A stretch of 59,663 nt of DNA from JAYFQF01 sp034927285 (GTDB lineage: Bacteria; Bacillota; Peptococcia; DRI-13; UBA5745), in assembly GCA_034927285.1 (NCBI GenBank), contig JAYFQF010000027.1, forward strand, positions 1-59,663, in the 5' to 3' direction. The first letter of the stretch is position 1, and each line of letters opens with the position of its first letter. The notes below the pieces were generated by a model. It was not told where the DNA came from. It saw nothing but the letters and a program-made list of their open reading frames with translations, and made no database searches. This document shows positions 1 to 6,298 of this stretch, in pieces. A program made the translations under genes and the position numbers.

Positions 1-1
1 C

Positions 2-199
2 AGGGTTGAAACAGGCCCGGGAGAAATTAAAGAGTACCAGGAAAGTCCGCTTTGCTTTGATGAATCGGAGGGTCTGGCGCAGATCCTCCGGGGTGTGGCT
101 GGTTTCGTTGGCGCTGATTTCTTGCGGTCCGCGATCCTGGATATCGTGATCGGCGCCATGAAGTGGATGAAAGGGGCCGGAGCCAATGTGGGAGCATGA
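2..199 (+). CDS. Conserved phage protein upstream of ATPase, 5'-truncated (copy A)
   Basis: The reading frame is open from the window edge and stops at 197-199. The visible 65 residues align with residues 41-103 of the copy B protein at 7452-7763 (shared VETG.GEIK.YQ.SPLCFD and a hydrophobic LRGVAGF.GA.FLRSA.LD stretch). The C-terminal segment is amphipathic or weakly hydrophobic and may touch a membrane. It overlaps the start of the ATPase gene by 14 nt, which suggests translational coupling. I do not recognise the family. Confidence 0.7.
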   Translation, partial: RVETGPGEIKEYQESPLCFDESEGLAQILRGVAGFVGADFLRSAILDIVIGAMKWMKGAGANVGA

Positions 200-806
200 A
201 GCGAACATCGGCGAAACCGGCAGTGGCAAGACATACCAGGCGATCAAGGCGGCCCTGAGGGAGGGCCGCCGGATCATCTACATTAACCCTAAGCCCCGGA
301 AAGGTGCGGCATATACTGACGTCACAAGGAATTTTTATCGGGCCTGGCCGGATGAAGTGAATCGGGAAGATATCCGGGATCTGGTGAATCGGGGTATCCC
401 GGTCGAGTTTATCCCGGACAATCACACCCAGAAGGGCATGGAGCAGTTAAGGATCATTGTGGATGAGGCTTTCCGTCTGGGCAACCTCACTATGATATTT
501 GATGAGGCGGCGATACATTCGCCGGAGGGCTGCCGGTGGTCACCGGCTATTGAGGTGGCCGAAAGAGGCCGGGAAGCCCGGATAAAGGGTCATTTCATCG
601 TACAAAGCCCATCAGCTTTGTCAAAGCGTGTTCTGGCAAACTGCAATGTACTTCGAGTATTCCGCTTCAATCCGCTTTGGACAAGTGCTTACCTGGAGGG
701 GAAAAAATTAGACTCCCAAGCCTTATATGATAAGCTTTTGACAGCCCCTGAATTTTCCTATATACTAGTGAAAGGTGGTGAAGTACTTGAGCCAAGAAGG
801 GAGTAA
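186..806 (+). CDS. FtsK/HerA-Zot-P9-type packaging ATPase (copy A)
   Basis: A 206-residue P-loop ATPase. Walker A (GETGSGKT) lies at about residues 9-16, almost at the N-terminus, and Walker B (MIFDEAA) near residue 105. A downstream QSPSALSKRV stretch resembles the sensor region of Zot/FtsK-HerA proteins. No transmembrane helix is visible, unlike inovirus pI/Zot proteins, and the length is close to the genome-packaging ATPases of tectivirus, corticovirus and STIV type (about 200-245 residues, from family knowledge). The likely role is to drive DNA into a preformed capsid; assembly or extrusion of a filament is the alternative. The ATG start overlaps the upstream stop. Confidence 0.75.
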   Translation: MWEHEANIGETGSGKTYQAIKAALREGRRIIYINPKPRKGAAYTDVTRNFYRAWPDEVNREDIRDLVNRGIPVEFIPDNHTQKGMEQLRIIVDEAFRLGNLTMIFDEAAIHSPEGCRWSPAIEVAERGREARIKGHFIVQSPSALSKRVLANCNVLRVFRFNPLWTSAYLEGKKLDSQALYDKLLTAPEFSYILVKGGEVLEPRRE

Positions 807-813
807 GAAGAAA

Positions 814-1107
814 GTGGCCCCATTTCTTTCTGTAACAAAAAAAGTTAGTCCCAATGAAGCGGATTTTTTGGACTTCTTACGGCTTAGGTGGTATAGCCCT
901 TCTCTTTCTGTAGAGTATGGAGAGGGTTTATCTGCTTTCTTCTTCGATAGGCTAAGCGCTTTAATGAAAGAGAAAAATGCTATGATTGATGCAGGTGCTT
1001 ATGGCAAAGAGTTTGATGAAGTGTGTTACGAAATCACAACTATGGAACAATTCAAAGTAAAATGGACTGCTCTTATGAAAAGTTATAGGAATCGTGATGA
1101 AGAATAA
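814..1107 (+). CDS. Small conserved phage protein (copy A)
   Basis: A 97-residue soluble protein with no recognised domain. I chose the GTG at 814 because the protein then begins VAPFLSVTKKV, matching MAPFCSKTKRV of the copy B protein, and a GGGAG site lies about 10 nt upstream. Shared features are a DFLR motif near residue 20, F.DRLSAL, and GKEFDE near residue 65. It is charged and mostly helical. It follows the ATPase by 7 nt and ends just before a terminator, so it closes the early/packaging transcription unit. Confidence 0.7.
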   Translation: MAPFLSVTKKVSPNEADFLDFLRLRWYSPSLSVEYGEGLSAFFFDRLSALMKEKNAMIDAGAYGKEFDEVCYEITTMEQFKVKWTALMKSYRNRDEE

Positions 1108-1138
1108 ATAGTCCATTGTAAAAACACAAAGATGTTCA

Positions 1139-1167
1139 ATAGTCCTCCTTGCGGGGACTATTTTTTT
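1139..1167 (+). terminator. Rho-independent terminator after ATPase operon (copy A)
   Basis: The stem ATAGTCC/GGACTAT is followed by seven T. A terminator stands at the same position in copy B (8683-8708) with a different stem sequence, so its place is conserved rather than its bases. Confidence 0.85.
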
Positions 1168-1169
1168 GT

Positions 1170-1195
1170 GCTATGCTTATTCTAAAATTTAGAAT
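1170..1195 (+). promoter_or_regulatory. Structural operon promoter with overlapping operator (copy A)
   Basis: An extended -10 box (TGCTATGCT, -10 at 1172-1177) is followed at once by the near-palindrome ATTCTAAAATTTAGAAT (1179-1195). Copy B has the same layout (TGTTATCAT, then ATTCTAAAAATTAGAAT). The palindrome would cover the transcription start, so it is probably a repressor or activator site controlling the structural genes. Confidence 0.6.
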
Positions 1196-1227
1196 GTTTA
1201 CCATTCGTAAGAAAGGGAGGTTTACTT

Positions 1228-1449
1228 ATGCCTAAACTTGGTGATTTCAAAACGCCTACTGGAGCGACAGGAAATGTTTTTAGTCTTGGTTCCTGGGCTG
1301 AACTGATCCTGGGGGCCATTGTGCTATTATTGACCTTCGCGACGGGCCAGAAGATGGTGCAGGCGATCCCCAGTAATAAGGTGCTGGATACTAGCATTGA
1401 ACCGGTATTTAATAGTCCCACGACTGCAAATACCATAGAAGTTTTTTAG
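1228..1449 (+). CDS. One-TM phage membrane protein, first structural gene (copy A)
   Basis: A 73-residue protein with one hydrophobic helix at about residues 27-48 (ELILGAIVLLLTFATG), a polar Gly/Thr-rich N-terminus and a polar C-terminal tail. There is no signal peptide, and the charge pattern is not that of a typical inovirus major coat protein (no basic C-terminus). The copy B protein (8768-8989) has the same length. It is the first gene behind the structural promoter with a strong AGGGAGG site, so it should be abundant. It could be a virion membrane protein or, if the phage is filamentous, the coat protein. Confidence 0.7.
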   Translation: MPKLGDFKTPTGATGNVFSLGSWAELILGAIVLLLTFATGQKMVQAIPSNKVLDTSIEPVFNSPTTANTIEVF

Positions 1450-1466
1450 AGAGGAGAGCGTAAACC

Positions 1467-1940
1467 ATGGCAATTATTGATGGCATGATTCAAATTGTTG
1501 TAAAGGATCCCAGCGCCCGGAACGCCAGGATCATTATGGAAAACACTTCTGGCCAGTTTAGCCGCAGCACAACGCCGAGTGAGCAGCTGCCGATGGAGAA
1601 GAAACAGGTTTGTCTTCACGAAAATAGCACCTTGGAAATTCATATCAAGGCCAGTCTTGCTAAGACTTTTGATGTGTCCGAATCCACCGTTGCCGTTCCG
1701 GTCACACAGTATGTCGCACCGAATGGCCGTTCGGGCAGCCTGATCCAGCCCGCTGAGATCATGCTAACCGCCGCTGATTTTGGCATGGCTGTTGATGTTG
1801 CCTGTCCTGCTGGCAAGTATCTCAAAATCGGGGAGTATAAAGTTCCCGCTGGCGTGGCGATCATGCCCGGCCAGGGCAGCTATGATAGCCTGAACGCCGC
1901 AAAAGGCCGGGTATATATGAGCATTCAGGCATCGGCTTAA
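1467..1940 (+). CDS. Candidate capsid protein 1, beta-rich (copy A)
   Basis: A 157-residue protein with no TM segment and alternating beta-type hydrophobicity. Its copy B counterpart has exactly the same length, and the region SQF.RSTTPSEQLPMEKK is almost identical between them. Its position as second gene after the strong structural promoter, and the terminator directly behind it that lets less RNA through to later genes, suggest a very abundant protein such as a major capsid protein. A single jelly-roll fold is possible but I cannot prove it from sequence alone. Confidence 0.7.
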   Translation: MAIIDGMIQIVVKDPSARNARIIMENTSGQFSRSTTPSEQLPMEKKQVCLHENSTLEIHIKASLAKTFDVSESTVAVPVTQYVAPNGRSGSLIQPAEIMLTAADFGMAVDVACPAGKYLKIGEYKVPAGVAIMPGQGSYDSLNAAKGRVYMSIQASA

Positions 1941-1951
1941 AAAAGGCGATA

Positions 1952-1978
1952 GGGCAGGGGAGGATCCTGCCCTTTTTT
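1952..1978 (+). terminator. Terminator/attenuator after capsid candidate 1 (copy A)
   Basis: GGGCAGG and CCTGCCC form a 7-bp stem followed by six T. The same element stands at 9493-9521 in copy B. It lies inside the structural gene run, so it probably sets a high-to-low expression step. Confidence 0.85.
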
Positions 1979-1995
1979 AATATGGAGGTGATTTT

Positions 1996-2379
1996 GTGGC
2001 AAACATGTATATCCGCGAGAAGGTCCAGCCAGGTGAAACCAGGATCATTCGGCGGCCCTTCCAGGGAGATGGCCGCTTTACTTTTCTTACCTGCCGTTTT
2101 TATGGTGGTCAAATGTTGGATTTAGAGCTTGATGCCAGAGTCCAGCGTTATGGCCGGGTGATGGTGGACTGCGTCAGTGCTGCTGGCGGCAGTACCATAA
2201 TTGCCGGTGATGATGACACTCTTAAGTTTTCTGTTGGGATTGATATTCGCCGCGGGGAAGTCCTGGAGATCACGTTGCACAATAAAACCACGGTCCCGGT
2301 CGGCGACACAGCCAGCGATTACGCCTATGACTGTCAGCTGATAGCAGATATTCTGGAGGTAGCCGATTATGGGTACTAA
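1996..2379 (+). CDS. Candidate capsid protein 2, beta-rich (copy A)
   Basis: A 127-residue soluble protein predicted to be mostly beta strands. Conserved between copies are IIRRPF near residue 17, QMLDLEL, AGDDDTLKFS, RRGEVLEI and a C-terminal acidic end. It starts at GTG with GGAGGTG upstream. Two small beta-rich proteins in a row behind an ATPase recalls the ATPase - small MCP - large MCP order of sphaerolipovirus-type phages (family knowledge); these proteins are smaller, so the match is only in layout. Its end overlaps the next gene by 11 nt. Confidence 0.65.
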   Translation: MANMYIREKVQPGETRIIRRPFQGDGRFTFLTCRFYGGQMLDLELDARVQRYGRVMVDCVSAAGGSTIIAGDDDTLKFSVGIDIRRGEVLEITLHNKTTVPVGDTASDYAYDCQLIADILEVADYGY

Positions 2380-2962
2380 ACAATTTGCATTTTATAACCT
2401 AAATGCTGATGTTTATGCGATTCAGCAGATGTTGTCCGAACCGCATTACGTAGTGCAGGGCGGTGCCTCCGATGAAGATGTGTTGGGGACGGTCACCGGC
2501 AAAATAAGCGGGATATCTGATAATAACCGCATGTACCTTGGCTCTTTTCGGGCTAAAACGCCTGGGGTATATAGGCTTGGGTTAAGATGGAGCGAGATAT
2601 TTTGGGGCACTAACTATTATCCCACTTTGTACATTGGGATGCTGTTACCATACGGTTATTCGATGACGGCCGGGTATCCTGGTCAAAGGATATTTTTCCC
2701 GGTTGATTTGTCTCAGATCGTGCCAGGGACGATTTTCCCGATGAATTATTTGAGTGAAATGTTGTGGGGTAATATCGTTCATGAGATAAGTTTGAACCAG
2801 TTTTACTCTAGTTTGTCAGGCCAGAATGAATTGTACTATGACATCTACTTGCCGGCTGGGGGTTTGGTGATTATGGGGTTTAACAATAAGACCGGGGAAG
2901 GCCCCGGGCGAAATTATTTGGAAGGCCCGGAGGTATTTGTGAGATACAAGGAGGGGGCATAA
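2369..2962 (+). CDS. Candidate receptor-binding/spike protein, variant A
   Basis: A 197-residue protein. The first 10 residues (MGTKQFAFYN) match the copy B protein (MGVKQFSIYG), but the rest does not visibly align. The body is rich in aromatic residues, Gly and Tyr and looks like a beta-sandwich. A conserved N-terminal anchor with an exchanged C-terminal body is typical of phage adhesion proteins. It is translated from an ATG inside the end of the previous gene, with GGAGG upstream. Confidence 0.6.
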   Translation: MGTKQFAFYNLNADVYAIQQMLSEPHYVVQGGASDEDVLGTVTGKISGISDNNRMYLGSFRAKTPGVYRLGLRWSEIFWGTNYYPTLYIGMLLPYGYSMTAGYPGQRIFFPVDLSQIVPGTIFPMNYLSEMLWGNIVHEISLNQFYSSLSGQNELYYDIYLPAGGLVIMGFNNKTGEGPGRNYLEGPEVFVRYKEGA

Positions 2963-2964
2963 TT

Positions 2965-3192
2965 ATGTTTGTGCTTTTACGTGACGATGGCTTAATTTAT
3001 GGATGGTGCCTGATAAATAAAGAAAGGGCTGAGCGTTTGGCGGCAAGGTATCCCTCCTATACCTGGATTGACGTAAGCTATAATCCCCCTGAAATACCGC
3101 CTGGGTGCTATTGCGAAATGTGGTATGATGCTGCGACTGGCGTAGTTGATTATTTTGTAAAGCAGGAGGGAACAAGATATGGCCAGTCGTAA
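2965..3192 (+). CDS. Small conserved phage protein with YNPPEIP motif (copy A)
   Basis: A 75-residue protein directly after the receptor-binding candidate. It shares DDG.I.G near the N-terminus and W.D..YNPPEIP.G in the middle with the copy B protein, while the rest is diverged. No TM segment. Its position suggests a chaperone, connector or accessory adhesion factor for the variable gene before it, but no family is recognised. The 3' end overlaps the next gene by 14 nt. Confidence 0.65.
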   Translation: MFVLLRDDGLIYGWCLINKERAERLAARYPSYTWIDVSYNPPEIPPGCYCEMWYDAATGVVDYFVKQEGTRYGQS

Positions 3193-3661
3193 GGATGCGA
3201 CGCTGGTAACCAATCCGGACGGCAGCAAGGTTCCTGGATATATCCAGGATGGCCGCAGCTACTATGCGGACGGGACGGCAATTGTTGGTGGGGCCAGTGT
3301 GGTAGATCTGTCAGGCCGGACCTGGACTAAGCCCCTGGATGATGCGGCTAAGGCGGTCGAGAGTATTGCCAATAAGGCCGGGATAGTCGTTTCCGGGGCC
3401 GTTGATGCGGTGCAGACCGGAATTTCCAGGGGCGGCGGAGCTGGCCGGCAGGATGTTCAGGATTGGTACGGCAGCGGACCAATTATTTCTGATACCGGCA
3501 ACCAGGGATCCAGCGGATCCGGAGACTACAGCGTAAACATGGGGGATATTGCCGGGAGCCTGGGGTTAGATCTCGAAAACGGCTGGTTGTCTTGGCTCCT
3601 GCCGCTTTTGGTTGTGATCCTTTTTCTCCGGATTATCTTATCTGCATTAAGGAGGGACTAA
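3179..3661 (+). CDS. Phage virion-type protein with C-terminal TM helix (copy A)
   Basis: A 160-residue protein. The N-terminal half carries Gly/Asp-rich repeats (GYIQDGRSYY.DGT, SGRTWTKPL) that match copy B, the middle is low-complexity Gly/Ser, and the C-terminus is one TM helix (WLLPLLVVILFLRII) ending in basic residues. Tail-anchored proteins of this kind fit an internal-membrane virion or a phage assembly protein at the cell membrane. Copy B lacks a short internal segment (GIVVSGA region). Confidence 0.65.
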   Translation: MASRKDATLVTNPDGSKVPGYIQDGRSYYADGTAIVGGASVVDLSGRTWTKPLDDAAKAVESIANKAGIVVSGAVDAVQTGISRGGGAGRQDVQDWYGSGPIISDTGNQGSSGSGDYSVNMGDIAGSLGLDLENGWLSWLLPLLVVILFLRIILSALRRD

Positions 3662-3665
3662 AATT

Positions 3666-3836
3666 ATGAAAAATCTTATTACTGCCTTCGCTGCAACAAT
3701 AGTGCAGTTTTTTCAATACCTTTTGCAATTGGCCATGGCTAATCCTTTTTTTACGATTGTTGCCTTAGTGCTGGTTCTCATTAATGGCAAAGGCCAGGTT
3801 AAATTAGGTCGGTCCGGCGTCAGCGTCGGGAAGTAG
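3666..3836 (+). CDS. Small two-segment membrane protein (copy A)
   Basis: A 56-residue protein starting at ATG 3666, with hydrophobic stretches at about residues 5-24 and 27-40 and a basic tail ending GKGQVKLGRSGVSVGK. Copy B has a protein of exactly the same length with the same tail. The conserved basic tail could bind DNA or lipid head groups. It stands just before the holin candidate and may belong to the virion membrane or to lysis. Confidence 0.7.
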   Translation: MKNLITAFAATIVQFFQYLLQLAMANPFFTIVALVLVLINGKGQVKLGRSGVSVGK

Positions 3837-3853
3837 GGTAGGAGGAAGAGGAC

Positions 3854-4036
3854 ATGGAAATCAATGAGATCATCAGCATGATAAGCAATTTGGGCTTTCC
3901 GATCGTCGTTTGTAGCTACTTTGCCCTCCGGCTGGAGAAGCTCATGAGCGCTGTGGAGGCGGCGCTGGATCGTAATACATCCGGCTTTGCAGCCTTATGC
4001 GCCCTACTCCAGAAGGGAGGGATTGACATTGACTAA
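3854..4036 (+). CDS. YvrJ-family small membrane protein, holin candidate (copy A)
   Basis: A 60-residue protein. The N-terminus (IISMISNLGFPIVV, then a TM helix and RLEKLM) fits the YvrJ family of short Firmicute proteins, which often stand next to phage lysis genes (family knowledge). It directly precedes and overlaps the M23 peptidase gene. Copy B differs in only three positions (I3V, N4Q, S21G), and the DNA is nearly identical over about 120 bp, far above the surrounding identity. Confidence 0.7.
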   Translation: MEINEIISMISNLGFPIVVCSYFALRLEKLMSAVEAALDRNTSGFAALCALLQKGGIDID

Positions 4037-4598
4037 AGTATATAGTCCTTTAGAAAAAATGACCGTTACCAGCGCCTTCGGGCCGAGAAACGCCTTTAAG
4101 ACCAGCCAAGGGACGGCAAACCCGAATCATTCCGGCGTGGACCTGAGGGCGGTCACCGGTACCCAGGTCTATGCACCGATTAGCGGCATGGTGACCAAAG
4201 TAGTGAACGGAACCGCTGGTTTTGGCAAGTATGTCGATGTTAAAACCGCCAACGGATACACAATGCGATTTGCCCATTTAAGCGCGCCAAAAGTATCTGT
4301 AGGTCAAACTGTTCAGGCCGGCCAGGTTTTAGCCCTCAGTGGGGCCACAGGGAACGTGACAGGAGCCCATTTACACTTCGGGGTCTACGATCAAAAGATG
4401 ACTGCCGTGGATCCGCTGGCCTGGCTGGATCAGCTGAAGCAGTCTGGCGATCAGAGCGGCAGCATCTTAGATTTAATTAAACTGCCGACAGCGACAGCGG
4501 CCGGCTATACGGTCAGTGTGCCGGCTGGCAGTGGTGCTTCCATGGCTGCGGCTCTGATCATTGGCGCTGGCCTAATGCTCCTGGTAGGAGGGGAGTAG
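4029..4598 (+). CDS. M23-family peptidoglycan peptidase, candidate endolysin (copy A)
   Basis: A 189-residue protein from TTG 4029, 8 nt after AGGGAGGG; copy B supports this start, since it has no other in-frame start there. The LytM/M23 zinc motif NHSGVDLRA (about residues 35-43) and HLHFG (about residue 117) are intact. A hydrophobic C-terminal helix (AAALIIGAGLMLLVG) follows a Gly/Thr linker. There is no signal peptide, so release would need the holin, or the enzyme is membrane-tethered in the virion and acts at entry. Its start overlaps the YvrJ-like gene. Confidence 0.85.
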   Translation: MTKVYSPLEKMTVTSAFGPRNAFKTSQGTANPNHSGVDLRAVTGTQVYAPISGMVTKVVNGTAGFGKYVDVKTANGYTMRFAHLSAPKVSVGQTVQAGQVLALSGATGNVTGAHLHFGVYDQKMTAVDPLAWLDQLKQSGDQSGSILDLIKLPTATAAGYTVSVPAGSGASMAAALIIGAGLMLLVGGE

Positions 4599-4599
4599 T

Positions 4600-4740
4600 A
4601 TGCCAAAGTGTAAATCCTGCGGTCAGGATTTCAAGACCAGCCAACAGTTAGCGGTTCACCGCTGGGCAAAGCATGGTGGCCCTTATCCTTTTGATGGACG
4701 TAAGCGTAAGCTCAGAAAAGGAAAAAGGGGAAAAAAATAG
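4600..4740 (+). CDS. Small C2H2 zinc-finger protein (copy A)
   Basis: A 46-residue protein: one C2H2 finger (C.SCG.DFKTSQQLAVHRWAKH) and a strongly basic tail (RKRKLRKGKRGKK). The copy B protein at 12202 has the same length and layout. It is likely a DNA-binding protein, acting as regulator or DNA-condensing factor. It follows the peptidase by 1 nt and is the last gene before the conserved terminal hairpin. Confidence 0.75.
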   Translation: MPKCKSCGQDFKTSQQLAVHRWAKHGGPYPFDGRKRKLRKGKRGKK

Positions 4741-4789
4741 TCAAGGCCCGGCGACGCCGGCCCGGAGGGTTTAGCCTTGACTATTTTTT
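4739..4789 (+). terminator. Conserved terminal hairpin with inner stem-loop (copy A)
   Basis: The outer arms AGTCAAGGC / GCCTTGACT enclose an inner CCGGC...GCCGG hairpin, followed by six T. The same two-level structure stands at 12341-12383 in copy B with changed loops. It ends the late transcript and, because the structure is more elaborate than a terminator needs, might also be a single-strand signal. Confidence 0.75.
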
Positions 4790-4884
4790 CTCCTATAGTA
4801 AAATAAGAACAGGGGTTCTGTGAGCCGCAAGGCTGCCAGAACCCCTTACCAACTAAAAAAAGGCCCTCCAAAGAGTACAATGCA

Positions 4885-4913
4885 TTGACAAGGTTACTTT
4901 TAAATGATATTGT
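4885..4913 (+). promoter_or_regulatory. Right-end sigma-A promoter (copy A)
   Basis: TTGACA (4885-4890), 17-bp spacer, TATTGT (4908-4913). GTTAC/GTAAC inverted arms straddle the -10 box. No gene of copy A lies downstream; the promoter reads over the dif-like sites toward the early genes of copy B. Confidence 0.7.
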
Positions 4914-5009
4914 AACTTAAGACATGTTGGACACTGCAAAAGATTATTCTGTGAATTTTCTTGTTCTATACATATCAATGCTTTGAGGGCAATGAGGGAT
5001 CTGCATTTT

Positions 5010-5037
5010 TCTTTACAAAAAGTAGAGTCCCAGTAAG
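5010..5037 (+). other. dif-like site, right end of copy A
   Basis: Arm TCTTTACAAAA, centre AGTAGA, arm GTCCCAGTAAG. It resembles the reverse complement of the Bacillus dif site (XerD arm AGTTTACATAA) with changes in both arms. The distance to the promoter matches copy B. Confidence 0.6.
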
Positions 5038-5100
5038 ACTAAATTTGTTTAGCAATTAAGAGGAGGTTGTTATGCCCCCTCATAAAAACCGAACATTTTT

Positions 5101-5128
5101 AGTTTACAAAATGTAGAGTCCTAGGTGT
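5101..5128 (+). other. dif-like attachment site, left end of copy B
   Basis: XerD-type arm AGTTTACAAAA (5101-5111; one mismatch to the Bacillus dif XerD arm), centre TGTAGA (5112-5117), XerC-type arm GTCCTAGGTGT (5118-5128). The first two parts are repeated exactly at 12626-12642; the XerC arm differs and should be the phage-derived arm. Confidence 0.8.
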
Positions 5129-5150
5129 ATCAAAATCATAAAAATTTTTT

Positions 5151-5185
5151 AAGGCTTTCTTGTGATTGCAAGAAGGCTTTTTTTG
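5151..5185 (+). terminator. Terminator at left end of copy B
   Basis: A stem of about 12 bp with G-U pairs (TTCTTG/CAAGAA core, loop TGATTG) is followed by seven T. It stands between the right-end promoter of copy A and the early genes of copy B, so it could limit read-through between tandem prophages. Confidence 0.7.
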
Positions 5186-5195
5186 TTGAGGGGAG

Positions 5196-5405
5196 GTGGT
5201 GCCAGTAGTCAGCATAAAAAAACCGCCCGGCGCGGGAACGCTGGACGGGGAAGGGAGGTAGGAAGCCTTGCGAAAGCTCCGATACCGTAGCGGCACCTGG
5301 TTTGCCAGTGTAAACGGCACTGTACAAGAGTGCGCCAGTTGCCAGGAAGCCCTGATCTACCTTTTTGGGTAGTCAGGCCGGGCCGGGAAACCGGCCCGCT
5401 CTAAT
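5196..5405. other. Structured non-coding region with several hairpins
   Basis: No credible gene lies here. The stretch is GC-rich and full of inverted repeats: CAGTG...CACTG, CTGA(T)CTACC/GGTAGTCAG with one bulge (about 5352-5377), and a perfect CGGGCCGG-GAAA-CCGGCCCG tetraloop hairpin just before 5400. In a rolling-circle phage such a region often holds the single-strand origin or a packaging signal; a small RNA is another option. The matching part of copy A is outside the window. Confidence 0.5.
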
Positions 5406-5443
5406 CCTTCACATTGTAGCAAAAAAATGGAGGAAAATAAAGT

Positions 5444-5617
5444 ATGCGTGGTAAAAAAGAACGGTTAGCTTACCAAAAAACTGTATATATTGCGGATCGT
5501 CGGATTGATCTTTACAAAGTGCTAAATGGGCCTTATGTGGCTTACGAATATGGGGATTTTTTAATGTCCGGGGATAGCCTGGATGAAATTATAAAAGAGA
5601 TCGAAAGGGAGGGGTAG
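5444..5617 (+). CDS. Small phage early protein, 57 aa
   Basis: An ATG start 10 nt after a GGAGG site. The protein is charged, with a beta-type first half (VYIADRRIDLYKVLNGPYVAY) and an acidic helical end. No TM helix and no family recognised. It is the first gene of the early operon and is followed after 3 nt by another small gene. Base composition is more AT-rich than the late genes. Confidence 0.65.
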   Translation: MRGKKERLAYQKTVYIADRRIDLYKVLNGPYVAYEYGDFLMSGDSLDEIIKEIEREG

Positions 5618-5620
5618 AAA

Positions 5621-5791
5621 TTGGAAAAGGTTGTTTGGAGGGTTATCTATTATACAGTAGCTGGAAGCCGGAGTAAGGATTTTGAAAATGAAGCAGATGC
5701 TTATATATTTTTTTGCCGTCATGTAAAAAAACACCCGGAATATCAGAACAGGTCATGGTCACAAACTGAAATAATTGAACTGAAAAAATAG
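5621..5791 (+). CDS. Small phage early protein, 56 aa
   Basis: TTG start with AAAGGGAGGGG directly upstream, inside the end of the previous gene. The product begins MEKVVWRVIYYTVAG and is basic and aromatic-rich with a helical centre (FENEADAYIFFCRHVKK). It looks like a small soluble beta-alpha protein. Function unknown. Confidence 0.6.
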   Translation: MEKVVWRVIYYTVAGSRSKDFENEADAYIFFCRHVKKHPEYQNRSWSQTEIIELKK

Positions 5792-5803
5792 GAGGCGCTT
5801 AAA

Positions 5804-6061
5804 ATGGAATTCTTTACTAATTGTGTATTTGCTGGGTCAGAAATTCGAGAAATTGATAAGGATGGTAAACATTACCGTTTTGTAACTGCCCGGCTCCTGG
5901 ACGGGGAAACAGGACGAATGTTAGAGGTGAACGTTGGTGAGGATGAGGAAAAGTTTTTAAGTGTGCCTAAGTTCGTGCCGGTAAAAGTGATCGTCAAGGC
6001 AGCACAGACAAAAAGAGGTCTAAGGCTGTATTTGCGGGGGATGGTGATTGCTGATGCGTAA
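5804..6061 (+). CDS. Small beta-barrel-like protein, ssDNA-binding candidate
   Basis: An 85-residue protein from ATG with a GGAGG site. It is almost entirely predicted beta strand, with alternating charged and hydrophobic residues and C-terminal KAAQTKRGLRLYLRG. Size and pattern are close to OB-fold ssDNA-binding proteins such as filamentous-phage gene V protein, and its place before rep would suit that role. I see no diagnostic motif, so this is a guess to be tested by structure prediction. Confidence 0.6.
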   Translation: MEFFTNCVFAGSEIREIDKDGKHYRFVTARLLDGETGRMLEVNVGEDEEKFLSVPKFVPVKVIVKAAQTKRGLRLYLRGMVIADA

Positions 6062-6287
6062 ATATAATCTTAATGGTTATGTGCCGCCAGAGGATAAAAA
6101 ACTAATGAGATTCAGCCAGGGATATCGTCATGTTTTTTTGCAGACCAGCCGGGACGGTCAGACGTGGGATGAACGAGGCCGTTGGTTCGTGGTTAAGGAC
6201 GGGGCCGAGGAGTATATTCAGGCCGACATTATTCAGGTGCTTCAACGGGCAATCGCTGACGGCTATACCCTGCACATTGAGGATTAG
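6048..6287 (+). CDS. Small phage early protein, 79 aa
   Basis: The start may be TTG 6048 or ATG 6054; the GGGGG site at 6036-6040 suits 6048 better in spacing. It overlaps the previous gene by 14 nt. The protein carries HVFLQTSRDGQTWDERGRWFVVKDGAEEYIQ followed by a C-terminal helix; no TM segment and no family recognised. It ends just before the candidate replication origin. Confidence 0.6.
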   Translation: MLMRKYNLNGYVPPEDKKLMRFSQGYRHVFLQTSRDGQTWDERGRWFVVKDGAEEYIQADIIQVLQRAIADGYTLHIED

Positions 6288-6298
6288 CTGCTTCTCTC

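Larger units (their letters stand above)
1..5037 (+). mobile_element. Prophage copy A (small rolling-circle-type phage, left-truncated)
   Basis: The right two thirds of an integrated phage-like element; its left end lies outside the window. The genes from the packaging-type ATPase to the C2H2 protein match copy B (7452-12342) one for one in order and size, at clearly diverged sequence. Its right end is taken as the dif-like site at 5010-5037, because the distance from the right-end promoter -10 box to that site (97 bp) matches copy B (98 bp). Whether the missing left part still carries rep cannot be seen. Confidence 0.85.
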
